Shown one piece after another: positions 43,704 through 52,524 of a DNA stretch of 64,000 bases. The translations under genes were made by a program, and so were the position numbers. Every line of letters starts with the position of its first letter. The first letter of the stretch is position 1. The notes beneath the pieces are model-generated. The model had not been told where the DNA came from. It saw only the letters and a list, made by a program, of their open reading frames with translations, and did not search any database. The DNA comes from an uncultured Pseudoalteromonas sp. (GTDB lineage Bacteria; Pseudomonadota; Gammaproteobacteria; Enterobacterales; Alteromonadaceae), in contig CANLRB010000001.1 of NCBI GenBank assembly GCA_947493455.1, forward strand, positions 372,001 to 436,000. Reading direction: 5' to 3'.

Positions 43704-45104
43704 GTGATAAAGCATTTTTTTATATTCACATTTATATGCGTATTGGTTGGTTGCCAAAGCGCCCATTTAGATATTTTTCCCGAATTAGATGATAAACAAC
43801 TTATCAGCCAAAAATTAACGCCGGCACAAATGTCAGACGACATTGATGCCCTCATTAACGGTGCCATTGAGCGTCATCCAGACCTGTCGGAATACGCAGA
43901 TATCGATAATCTGTTAAACTACGCAACGCAACTAAAAAGCCAGGTGAACAAACCGCTTTCTCGCACTGAATTCTTTAAAGTAATCGGCCAACTTAACCAC
44001 CAATTCAAAGACGGACACTCATTTTTAATTTGGCCATATCAGGAATACCAGTTAGCTAAAGAAAAAGGAAATAAGCCCTTTCCGTTTGACGTCGCGCTAA
44101 CAAACACACAGCAACTCGTATTGGCCAAAGACTACCAATATCAAACAACAACCCTTGCTGCTGGTGAGGTTATCACTGCAATCAATGGCGTTCCGGTGCC
44201 AAAATTAATGGAGACCCTGCAACAATACACTGGCGGAGAGACAAAACGGTTACGCCAGCATATAGTGGCACGCCGCTTACCGAGCATGCTTTGGGCGGTA
44301 AATGGATGGCAAAATACATTTACAATGCAAACAGAACAGCAAACGGTGCATATCGACAACGCCCAACAATGGCAATCATCTGTGCCAAATGAAAAAGACT
44401 TTTACTGGAAGAAAATCAGCGACAACACTGCTTATATGTACCTCGCCCACTTTGATGTTAAACCAAGTACATTTGAAGAATTCGTCGACACCAGTTTTGC
44501 AGAAATAAAATCTCAATCGTTAACTAACTTAATTATTGATGTGCGCAATAACCCAGGTGGTAATACCGATACAGTCACTTATTTATCCCGTTACTTAGCT
44601 CATAAACCATTTAGACTCGTGCATTCAGTGCATGAAAAACTCAACCAAGATAATCGAGGCTGGTTTAACTACAAAGGTAATATTGGTGAAGTTATCCAAA
44701 CCAACTGGAGCGATTGGGAAGAACCTATCTCGGCCGACACTGCTTTTAAAGGTAAAACCTATTTATTAACAGGTCCGATTTCGTATTCTGCTGCTATCGT
44801 TTTTGCAACCACATTGCAAGATAATCAATTTGCCACCTTAATCGGCCAAGCGACAGGCGGTTATGCAAATCAAACCGCACAAGGCAACTTATTTAATTTG
44901 CCTCACTCTCAATTGCGCGCTTATATTGCTACACGCTTGCTTGTGCGTCCAAGTGGCGATTTAACACGTCACCATGTTACACCTGATCATCTTGTAAGAA
45001 TAACTTCGCAAGCAATACAAGAAGGTAGAGACAGTGCAATAGAAAAGGCGTTACACTTGATAAGAACTAACGGCAACGACCAAGTAACTGGGAAACAAAA
45101 ATGA
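43704..45104 (+). CDS. S41-family peptidase-like lipoprotein
   Basis: 466 residues from GTG 43704, chosen because AAGG lies eight bases before it (GTG 43695 is the alternative). Lipoprotein signal VLVGCQ. N-terminal helical part about 25-105, then a tail-specific protease-like domain: LIIDVRNNPGGNTDTV, and Ser362 in SYSAAIVFATTLQDN as the probable nucleophile, followed by IGQATGGYANQ. No clear PDZ domain. It overlaps the response-regulator gene by ATGA, so an extracytoplasmic peptidase is coupled to a two-component system. Confidence 0.85.
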   Translation: MIKHFFIFTFICVLVGCQSAHLDIFPELDDKQLISQKLTPAQMSDDIDALINGAIERHPDLSEYADIDNLLNYATQLKSQVNKPLSRTEFFKVIGQLNHQFKDGHSFLIWPYQEYQLAKEKGNKPFPFDVALTNTQQLVLAKDYQYQTTTLAAGEVITAINGVPVPKLMETLQQYTGGETKRLRQHIVARRLPSMLWAVNGWQNTFTMQTEQQTVHIDNAQQWQSSVPNEKDFYWKKISDNTAYMYLAHFDVKPSTFEEFVDTSFAEIKSQSLTNLIIDVRNNPGGNTDTVTYLSRYLAHKPFRLVHSVHEKLNQDNRGWFNYKGNIGEVIQTNWSDWEEPISADTAFKGKTYLLTGPISYSAAIVFATTLQDNQFATLIGQATGGYANQTAQGNLFNLPHSQLRAYIATRLLVRPSGDLTRHHVTPDHLVRITSQAIQEGRDSAIEKALHLIRTNGNDQVTGKQK

Positions 45105-45823
45105 CTCAGCATACGCAAGAAGACAAATTAACATTACTTTTAGTCGAAGATAATCACGAAATAGCGTGTCAATTAAGTGATTACCTAGCGCTACAAGGAG
45201 TCATTGTCGACTACGCCGAAAATGGTCACATAGCGCTCGCTGTATTAGAAGAAAACGTGTTCGATGTCGTGATACTTGATCTTATGTTACCCGACTATGA
45301 CGGATTTACACTATGTCAACGTATTAAAGAGCGCGTCAACTATCATTTACCTATTCTAATGCTAACAGCAAGGGATAGCCTTAATGACAAGCTCACGGGC
45401 TTTACAGTGGGTGCCGATGATTATTTAACAAAGCCGTTTGCGCTTGAGGAAGTTTATATGCGCTGTATCGCGTTAAGCCGCCGCGTATTGCTTCATCAAG
45501 ATAAAGCTATTCACCTAGGTGATCTCACGATTGATATTGGTCAACGCACAGCACAGCGCCAAGGCCAGCAACTGACGCTATCTCACACCGACTTTGAGAT
45601 TTTAAAAGTACTTGTGCTTGCCTACCCGAATGCTGTCAGTAAACGGGTGTTGAATCAAAAAATATGGGGTGATGATGTACCAGAAAGTGATGCACTGCGC
45701 AGCCATGTTTACACCTTACGCAATTCGGTCGATAAACCATTTGATCAAGCGTTAATTAAAACGGTGCATGGCATTGGCTTTAAAATCGACGTCAGCAGTC
45801 ATAAAAACAGCGACTCACAATGA
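45101..45823 (+). CDS. OmpR-family response regulator
   Basis: 240 residues. Receiver domain with acidic pocket (VEDN), phosphoacceptor Asp60 (VVILDLMLPDYDGF), Thr in LTARDS and Lys in YLTKPF. C-terminal winged helix (about 140-235: SHTDFEILKVLV; LRSHVYTLRNSVDKPF; TVHGIGFKI). Overlaps the histidine-kinase gene by ATGA. Confidence 0.95.
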   Translation: MTQHTQEDKLTLLLVEDNHEIACQLSDYLALQGVIVDYAENGHIALAVLEENVFDVVILDLMLPDYDGFTLCQRIKERVNYHLPILMLTARDSLNDKLTGFTVGADDYLTKPFALEEVYMRCIALSRRVLLHQDKAIHLGDLTIDIGQRTAQRQGQQLTLSHTDFEILKVLVLAYPNAVSKRVLNQKIWGDDVPESDALRSHVYTLRNSVDKPFDQALIKTVHGIGFKIDVSSHKNSDSQ

Positions 45824-47079
45824 ATAAAAAACACACCATCAAAGGCGCGTTTACGCAATTACTCGTTACAGTTGTGCTTGTCATAAGCGCAATTTACAGC
45901 CTGTTACTGCTTGGTTATTCATGGATGATTGAAGACAATATCTTTAACCGCCAAGTGCGTGACGAGGCGCGCTTTATTCAGCACTACTTTAAAACCAATC
46001 AAACGCTGCCTCCACTGCGCTCTAGATACATGTCGTTGCATTCGGATTGGCAAGGACTGCCACCGCAAATCAAATTGGAGCATCAACGAAAACCAAGTAA
46101 AGTTGAGTTCACCACAAACGACGGACGTACTATTCATATTCATAAATTTAAACTGAATAACAAACCCTACATTCTTGCCGCTGATGTTGCGAGTTTCGAG
46201 GTGAGTCGGGATTATTTGCCCAGTATACTGTGGACTCTGGTGATTTTAAGCGCAATATTTTGTCTTATTGTTGCATTGTTAGCATTACATCGTGCCAAAC
46301 GAATTACGCTTCCGCTAGAGCGCCTTGCACGTCAGGTCGCTGAAGAAAAAGCAATAACTGACATACAGATTTCGGGCGATTATCCGAATAACGAAATAGG
46401 GTTGCTGGCGAACCGCATCAAAGAGAGCTTTAATCGCCTCACAGATGCTTGGGTTCGAGAGAGTAATTTTACTAAAGATATCAGCCATGAAATACGCACT
46501 CCAGTCGCCATTGCCAACAATATTTTGGCACACCCGTCGCACCAACTTGATGACTCTAAATGGCAAAAGTTGCGTGATACCAATTTACAGTTAGCACAAA
46601 TAACAGAAACCCTGCTTGCACTGGCCCGCAACGAATCGACTGAAATTGAGAACACCAACCTGAGCATCTTGATTGAGCAGTGTTTGCTTTCTAACCCGGA
46701 TATCAACTACAGCGAAAAAGGGCAGTCTCTTGAATTTAATTTGAACAACCAAGAAAACGTCTATCTCACCATTAACCAGCAGCTGATAACAATTTTAATA
46801 AATAATATTTTGTCTAATATCGTGCATTATACATCGGGTCAACGTATTGATATCGAGCTCACTCAGACCGCACTCAGTTTTAGCAATTCATTTGTACAAC
46901 CGCCCCCCACCGGCGTATTTAATAGCGGAACACGCGGTCAATCGAGTGAAGGCATTGGACACGGTTTGAGTCTAATCAAACGGATTGCTGACATATATCA
47001 ATGGCACGTGACGGTAAATACAACACAATCGAAGTTTACTTTATCGATTTATTTTAATAGCAAAAACAAGTCGATCTAA
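45820..47079 (+). CDS. Membrane sensor histidine kinase
   Basis: 419 residues. Helices about 12-34 and 134-156 flank a periplasmic sensor of about 100 residues. HAMP about 157-210, HisKA with His223 (FTKDISHEIRTPVA) and an ATPase domain with N box (ILINNILSNIVHY) and GHGLSLIKRIA. Partner of the regulator at 45101. The signal may be linked to the S41-like lipoprotein upstream. Confidence 0.93.
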   Translation: MNKKHTIKGAFTQLLVTVVLVISAIYSLLLLGYSWMIEDNIFNRQVRDEARFIQHYFKTNQTLPPLRSRYMSLHSDWQGLPPQIKLEHQRKPSKVEFTTNDGRTIHIHKFKLNNKPYILAADVASFEVSRDYLPSILWTLVILSAIFCLIVALLALHRAKRITLPLERLARQVAEEKAITDIQISGDYPNNEIGLLANRIKESFNRLTDAWVRESNFTKDISHEIRTPVAIANNILAHPSHQLDDSKWQKLRDTNLQLAQITETLLALARNESTEIENTNLSILIEQCLLSNPDINYSEKGQSLEFNLNNQENVYLTINQQLITILINNILSNIVHYTSGQRIDIELTQTALSFSNSFVQPPPTGVFNSGTRGQSSEGIGHGLSLIKRIADIYQWHVTVNTTQSKFTLSIYFNSKNKSI

Positions 47080-47123
47080 ATTGCACTCTTAAACGTACTA
47101 GTTTTGTCGTTTTTGGAGTTGAT

Positions 47124-48428
47124 ATGGCTAAAGATAAAAAGAAAGTTCCTACGTCCCGTCTATCACGTTTGTCTATTTTAGGTAATTTAGCAGGTAGAGT
47201 CGTTGGTAATATTGCGATAGAGGGTACAAAGCAAGCCTTATCAGGTAAACGTCCACAACTCGCAGAACTTGTTTTAACACCTAACAATGTAAAACAACTT
47301 GCAGCTAAACTGTCCACTATGCGCGGCGCAGCAATGAAACTAGGCCAACTATTGTCAATGGACGGTGGCGATTTGTTGCCCGATGAACTAAATCAATTAC
47401 TAATACGTTTACAAGAAAATGCAACGCAAATGCCGCATAAGCAACTGATTAAGGAGCTTAAAATAAACTGGGGAGAGCTGTGGCTCGATCACTTCGCCCA
47501 CTTTGATCTAACACCGTTTGCGTGCGCCTCTATCGGCCAAGTTCACCTAGCTCATGATGACACGGGAGCCAAACTCGCCGTAAAAGTACAGTATCCAGGT
47601 ATTTGCAAATCGATAGATGGCGATATTGCAAACTTAGGTACATTAATAAAATTAACAGGCTTAATACCAAGCGAAATTAACCTTAATGATCTGTTAGAAC
47701 AAGCCAGATTACAGCTGACAATTGAAGCTGATTATCAAAAAGAGGCCTCGTTTATTTCATTATTTTCAGATCGTTTAGATAGTTCGATCTTTACTTTACC
47801 AACAGTCCATTCATTATCCAATCGCTCGATCTTGGTGATGTCGTTTGTCGAAGGTGAACCAATTGATCAATTACATCACTTAGCACAACATGAGCGTGAC
47901 AACATAATTTATAAGCTCTTTGAGCTATTTTTCGAAGAGCTGTTTAAGCTAAAAGTAATGCAAACAGACCCTAACTTTGCTAATTATCGTTACTGTATAA
48001 AGACTCAAAAAATAGGCTTGCTCGATTTTGGCGCAACACGTGAAATCACTCATGAAATTAGCCAAGGTTATCGTTTCTTACTAAGTTCACTTGCAAATAA
48101 GGATGTTGAAGGAGCAATTGATGCGGCAAAGCAAATCGGCTTTTTTCAGAGTGATATATCAGATGAATATAAACGTAAAATAATCGAAATTTTTACACTC
48201 TGCGCTTACCCTCTTTACACAAATGAAGAATATGATTTCAAAAAAAGCGATATAGTTAGCCGCTTACAGGCACATACGGCATCTATTAAAAAGTTTCAGG
48301 AACAATGGCATACCCCACCGGTCGACGCTTTATTTATACACCGCAAAATTGCAGGCTTGTATTTGCTCGCTAAAAAACTCAACGCCAGCGTCAATGTTCA
48401 TACTCTGTTTTCCAAGTATCAATCTTAA
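47124..48428 (+). CDS. ABC1/AarF (UbiB-like) atypical kinase
   Basis: 434 residues. Family motifs: a KxGQ-type sequence MKLGQLLSMDGGDLLPDEL near residue 70, ACASIGQVHLA (Ala-rich loop), AVKVQYPGI, EADYQKEA and a DFGATREI metal-binding segment. The class includes UbiB and ADCK proteins that support ubiquinone biosynthesis. This is not the ubiE-J-B locus, so it is a second or accessory member. No C-terminal membrane helices of UbiB are visible. Confidence 0.92.
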   Translation: MAKDKKKVPTSRLSRLSILGNLAGRVVGNIAIEGTKQALSGKRPQLAELVLTPNNVKQLAAKLSTMRGAAMKLGQLLSMDGGDLLPDELNQLLIRLQENATQMPHKQLIKELKINWGELWLDHFAHFDLTPFACASIGQVHLAHDDTGAKLAVKVQYPGICKSIDGDIANLGTLIKLTGLIPSEINLNDLLEQARLQLTIEADYQKEASFISLFSDRLDSSIFTLPTVHSLSNRSILVMSFVEGEPIDQLHHLAQHERDNIIYKLFELFFEELFKLKVMQTDPNFANYRYCIKTQKIGLLDFGATREITHEISQGYRFLLSSLANKDVEGAIDAAKQIGFFQSDISDEYKRKIIEIFTLCAYPLYTNEEYDFKKSDIVSRLQAHTASIKKFQEQWHTPPVDALFIHRKIAGLYLLAKKLNASVNVHTLFSKYQS

Positions 48429-48434
48429 AATGTG

Positions 48435-48869
48435 CTAAAGAATAACTCGTAGACTCTGATCTTTGTTTTTAGTTTTTATTGCGAGCAAAAGTGTTAGACA
48501 GTCGATACTATTCATCTCAAACGGATTATATATCTGGTGGTTGAGTGTACTGTCGATCAATTTATCTGACTCACTTGGTGCAACGACCGCAAGCGCCCAA
48601 TCTGAAAAGTACCTACGAGCTATCAAGTGGTAATCTACTAGGGTCACATTATGATGTCGCTCATCTTCAATTATCTTTTTATAAAGTTGATTGATATGGT
48701 ACGCATCCCCCTCAACACATTGCATAAAATAGTCGGTTGTAGTCAGTAAAACACCTGTAATATTATCCCGTTCATTGTTCCGTTGTGCAACTTGTTGAAG
48801 ATCAACAAGCTCGTCATCACTCAACGTTTTTTTTGTTTTACTGACATACATGAGTTGAACTAACTGCAT
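48435..48869 (-). CDS. BLUF-domain blue-light photoreceptor, short form
   Basis: 144 residues. BLUF domain at 1-95 with the flavin-site residues visible: Tyr8 (QLMYVS), Asn31 or Asn32 (RNNERDNITGVLL) and Gln50 (FMQCVEG), plus Trp in FSDWALAV. About 45 C-terminal residues act as a cap. No output domain is fused, so it must signal through a partner. Convergent with the ABC1 gene, 6 bases apart. An EAL-HDOD protein lies about 120 bases away on the other side of its promoter. Confidence 0.93.
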   Translation of the reverse strand: MQLVQLMYVSKTKKTLSDDELVDLQQVAQRNNERDNITGVLLTTTDYFMQCVEGDAYHINQLYKKIIEDERHHNVTLVDYHLIARRYFSDWALAVVAPSESDKLIDSTLNHQIYNPFEMNSIDCLTLLLAIKTKNKDQSLRVIL

Positions 48870-48991
48870 CTATTCTCTCATTTTTATAAAGTTATCTTTA
48901 AGTATCGTAAAAATATAAAAATACTCCACTATTTAGCAAACAATTAAATCATGTCCTAAATTTATGCTGTGACGTCTGATGGAGAAGCACA

Positions 48992-50230
48992 TTGAAAGTG
49001 TATACCGCCCGCCAAGCCATATTTAATCGAAAATTGAATGTTGTCGCCTATGAGCTATTGTTTCGTGATGGACCAAATAATGCGTTTCCCGACGTTGAGC
49101 AAAATGCGGCAACCGCAAAACTTATTGTGGACAGCCAATTCAATATGGGACTAGAACAACTCACGTCAGGTAAAAAAGCACTGATCAATTTCCCAGAGAA
49201 GTCATTGCTTCAAAAAACACCATCCGTTTTGCCAGCTGACAAAGTTATTATCGAAATACTAGAAGACGTATCACCAAACAAAGCGGTTTATCAAGCGGTG
49301 CGCGAATTGTTTCACTTAAACTATAAATTTGCGCTCGACGACTACCAACATGATGCACGTTGGGAACCATTTATTAAGCTTTGTCGACTGATTAAATTTG
49401 ATATTTTACAAACACCATTGCAATCAATCAAAGCCGAAGTAGCTCAGTTCAAAAAACTAAAACACATTAAATTGCTCGCTGAAAAAGTCGAAACACAGGC
49501 CGAATTTGAAATGGCCAAAGCGATGGGGTTTGATTACTTTCAGGGCTATTTTTTTTGCAAGCCGCAAATAATGACGCAAACTGATATTGATTATAACCCT
49601 GCTTTAATAATCAATTTATATAATGAAATCCTAAAAGAAGAACTCAATTTAGAGTTTATCGCCAAAACAATTCATGAAGATACAGCGCTGACTTATAAAT
49701 TGCTGCGCTTTATAAATTCAGGACTGTTTCCAACCAAGGAAGAAATCAGCTCGGTAAAACAAGGTTTGGTGTATTTGGGCGTAGCACACGTAAGAAAATT
49801 TTTAAGCCTAATTTTAACGGCTCATTTAGCAAAGGGTAAACCGTCTGAGCTCATTCGATTGTCAGTAATACGAGCTCACTTTTGTGAGATTGTTGCCACT
49901 AAAATCGCACCAGGCTTAAAAGAGCAGGCTTTTTTATGTGGTTTATTTTCACTTCTCGATGCGATTTTAGATAAAAGTATGGAAGATGTACTGCAGCAAT
50001 TACCGCTGAATGAAGACATAAAAAATGCGCTCTTTGGCTACAATTCGCCGTTGCTACGTATACTTGAACTCGTGCGCGCCTACGAATCAGGCAGTTGGTA
50101 CCGTATGCAAAAGGCTGCGAGCAGTTTACGCCTCACCGATGCCGATTTACCACTTTTTTATGCCGAGGCAATAAAATGGGCAGACACCTTAAATCAATGT
50201 AATCAAGAACCTGAATCGAACGGTAGCTAG
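48992..50230 (+). CDS. EAL-HDOD protein (YuxH/CdgJ-like)
   Basis: 412 residues from TTG with GGAGAAG upstream. N-terminal EAL-like domain (about 1-205) has YELLFRDG instead of the EAL loop but keeps VIIEILE, FALDDYQ, LLAEKVET and YFQGYFFCKP. C-terminal HDOD domain (about 210-400: LIINLYNEILKEELNLEFIAKTIHEDTALTYKLLRFINS; SSVKQGLVYLGVAHVRKFLSLI). Members of this class alter motility and c-di-GMP signalling; with the altered EAL, catalytic activity is doubtful. It is divergent from a BLUF gene and followed 59 bases later by a TonB-dependent receptor. Confidence 0.9.
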   Translation: MKVYTARQAIFNRKLNVVAYELLFRDGPNNAFPDVEQNAATAKLIVDSQFNMGLEQLTSGKKALINFPEKSLLQKTPSVLPADKVIIEILEDVSPNKAVYQAVRELFHLNYKFALDDYQHDARWEPFIKLCRLIKFDILQTPLQSIKAEVAQFKKLKHIKLLAEKVETQAEFEMAKAMGFDYFQGYFFCKPQIMTQTDIDYNPALIINLYNEILKEELNLEFIAKTIHEDTALTYKLLRFINSGLFPTKEEISSVKQGLVYLGVAHVRKFLSLILTAHLAKGKPSELIRLSVIRAHFCEIVATKIAPGLKEQAFLCGLFSLLDAILDKSMEDVLQQLPLNEDIKNALFGYNSPLLRILELVRAYESGSWYRMQKAASSLRLTDADLPLFYAEAIKWADTLNQCNQEPESNGS

Positions 50231-50288
50231 CATAGTAAACAAACTGTTAATCAAATACTTGCTTTAATATCTAAAGCAACTAAATTTA

Positions 50289-52304
50289 ATGATACGGTTC
50301 ACAAAAACACGTCGCCATTTGAGAAATTATCTTCTAACCAGCTTAGCGCTTACTTTTCCTTTTTTGAGCTATGCCAGCAATAACGAGGACGACCTATTTT
50401 CGCTCACGCTCGATGAGCTACAAGACATTTCAATCTCATTAGCCACCCGTACTGAAGAGACCAAAACAACGATCCCATCGAGCATCACGACCTTTAATCA
50501 AGCGCAATTAAAGCGCTTCAGTTTTACTAATGTACTCGATATTTTGAATTATGTACCCGGTTTTCAGATAACTCGTGGTGATTGGGTTGGTGCAGTACCG
50601 AAAGAGCACTCCCGTGGCGTCAATCTCGATAATGGCTATGTACTCATTTTACTCAATGGCCAACGCTTAAATGAAACATCGTTTGGTAAGGCATCTGTTT
50701 ACAGTCCATTTATTCCAATTTCTATTGTTGAAAAAGTCGAAATTATTCGAGGCCCAGGTTCTGCACTTTATGGCAGTAATGCGTTTTTAGGGGTAGTTAG
50801 CATTACAACTAAAACGCAGCAAAATAATATTCAAATTAGCTATGGTAAAAACAACTATCAACAAATCTCGGTCTCGGCATCTAAAAATATCACTGATGCA
50901 CTTACAGGCTATACGAATATCAATTTTGAAAAGGAGCAAGGTAGCAAATTCGACGGACCTTTTGCACGCACGGTGAATGACCCCTACCGAAACCAATATA
51001 TTGAACTAGGTCTGCAGCATGCAAATTATCGACTTAGTGCGAGACACAACCAAAATATGCTAGACGAGTTTTTAAATTTAGCGGGATTTGCACAAGATAA
51101 TCGGCACCAAAGTGAAACGAATAACCTGTTTCTCAAAGCGACACTATACCAAAATAAGAGCCACACCCTTGATTCAGAATTAAGCTACAGCCAATTTAAA
51201 ATTGCTAGTGCAGGTATGGTGTTAGCTAAAGAAGTAGGAGTGACAGCGAATGACTTTTTAGTCGGTCCCAATTGGCGCACCCAATCGACAGATATTCGCC
51301 TTGACCATCAATGGATTTATTCGTCAAGCTTAGTACTTAACTCAGGTGTTGAGCATCGTCATGCATCTCAGTATCAAGCCGGCACCTCAACGACGCACTA
51401 CGATTACAATGCGCAATTAATCATTCCTGCCGACGCTAACTACTTAGGTAAGGTGACAAACCTTGCCAACATACCAGAGTTTGCTGATTTGAAAGAGGCG
51501 CATGACTTTAGCGCGATGTACAGCCAGTTAAAATGGCAACAGAGCAATGATATTACGTTATTTATTGGCGCTCGATATGACTCTGTAAAGGGCATTGACA
51601 CTAAGCTCTCACCGCGCTTTGCAGCAGTGTGGCAAGCATCAGAGGCTAACACCTTCAAGCTGCAATATGGTGAATCATTTCGTGTTCCCGTCAATAACGA
51701 ACTCTATTCAAATGACGACGTCACAATAGGAAATCCTAATTTAACGTCTGAGTATGTAAAGACAGCAGAGCTGGTGTGGCTATCTAGCTCAGAATTCTTA
51801 TCAACAGAGGTCGTCCTCTTTAACAATCAGTTAAGAGACTTTATTAATAAAGTACCGTTACCACAAAGCAATCGCTTTACATTTGACAATATTGTCAATG
51901 AAGAAATAACCGGGCTAGAGTTAAGTGCTCAAGCGCAGGTTTCAGCGCAAATGAATATTACAGCTAATTACTCACATCTATTTAATCAACCTATAAATCA
52001 GAGTTATCAGCATTTTGCGAACATCATGGTTAGTTATTCGGGAGCGCTTTGGCAATTTCATTTGAATAGTATTTATCGCGATAGCGTCAATGCCGAACTA
52101 ACTGACGGCGAACGTTTCAAGCAATCAAGCGTACTATTGCTCGATGCGCGTTACAATTACCAAATCACAGACCACCATCACATTTCAATCAGCGCAACTA
52201 ATTTGACCAATGAAAAATACAACGCATTTGACCCCAGAGTACCCAACGGCAAAGTACCAGCAAGAAGGCAGACCTTCTCTGTGCAATATCATTATACGTT
52301 TTAG
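50289..52304 (+). CDS. TonB-dependent receptor, unknown ligand
   Basis: 671 residues, signal peptide to about residue 29 (LSYASNNEDD). Starts with DDLFSLTLDELQDISISLATRTEE, a prefix common in receptors of this class. Plug (about 60-175: NVLDILNYVPGFQITR, GVNLDNGYVLILLNGQRLN, VEKVEIIRGPGSALYGSNAFLGVVSI), then a barrel ending YHYTF. No Fur box was found upstream. It may be co-transcribed with the EAL-HDOD gene. Confidence 0.9.
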   Translation: MIRFTKTRRHLRNYLLTSLALTFPFLSYASNNEDDLFSLTLDELQDISISLATRTEETKTTIPSSITTFNQAQLKRFSFTNVLDILNYVPGFQITRGDWVGAVPKEHSRGVNLDNGYVLILLNGQRLNETSFGKASVYSPFIPISIVEKVEIIRGPGSALYGSNAFLGVVSITTKTQQNNIQISYGKNNYQQISVSASKNITDALTGYTNINFEKEQGSKFDGPFARTVNDPYRNQYIELGLQHANYRLSARHNQNMLDEFLNLAGFAQDNRHQSETNNLFLKATLYQNKSHTLDSELSYSQFKIASAGMVLAKEVGVTANDFLVGPNWRTQSTDIRLDHQWIYSSSLVLNSGVEHRHASQYQAGTSTTHYDYNAQLIIPADANYLGKVTNLANIPEFADLKEAHDFSAMYSQLKWQQSNDITLFIGARYDSVKGIDTKLSPRFAAVWQASEANTFKLQYGESFRVPVNNELYSNDDVTIGNPNLTSEYVKTAELVWLSSSEFLSTEVVLFNNQLRDFINKVPLPQSNRFTFDNIVNEEITGLELSAQAQVSAQMNITANYSHLFNQPINQSYQHFANIMVSYSGALWQFHLNSIYRDSVNAELTDGERFKQSSVLLLDARYNYQITDHHHISISATNLTNEKYNAFDPRVPNGKVPARRQTFSVQYHYTF

Positions 52305-52480
52305 CGACACAGCATTTTAAATACACTTAATACAATCACAGCTCCCTCCCTCATAATCGCTATACTGACTCTATAAAGCTACCAGTGTGGTTTTTAATGG
52401 TCCCCTCACCTTTCTATGTATTTCAATCTGCACACTCCTCTGGTCATCCTAGGCGCATTTTCATAGCAGGTGATTTGACA

Positions 52481-52509
52481 AATAAAAAAGGCGAGCAATG
52501 CTCGCCTTT
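52481..52509 (-). terminator. Bidirectional terminator between two receptor genes
   Basis: Stem AAAGGCGAGCA / TGCTCGCCTTT. Read on the minus strand it is followed by a T-rich run and ends the gene at 52525. Four T on the plus side give weaker function for 50289-52304. Confidence 0.85.
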
Positions 52510-52524
52510 TCAATTACGTCAATA

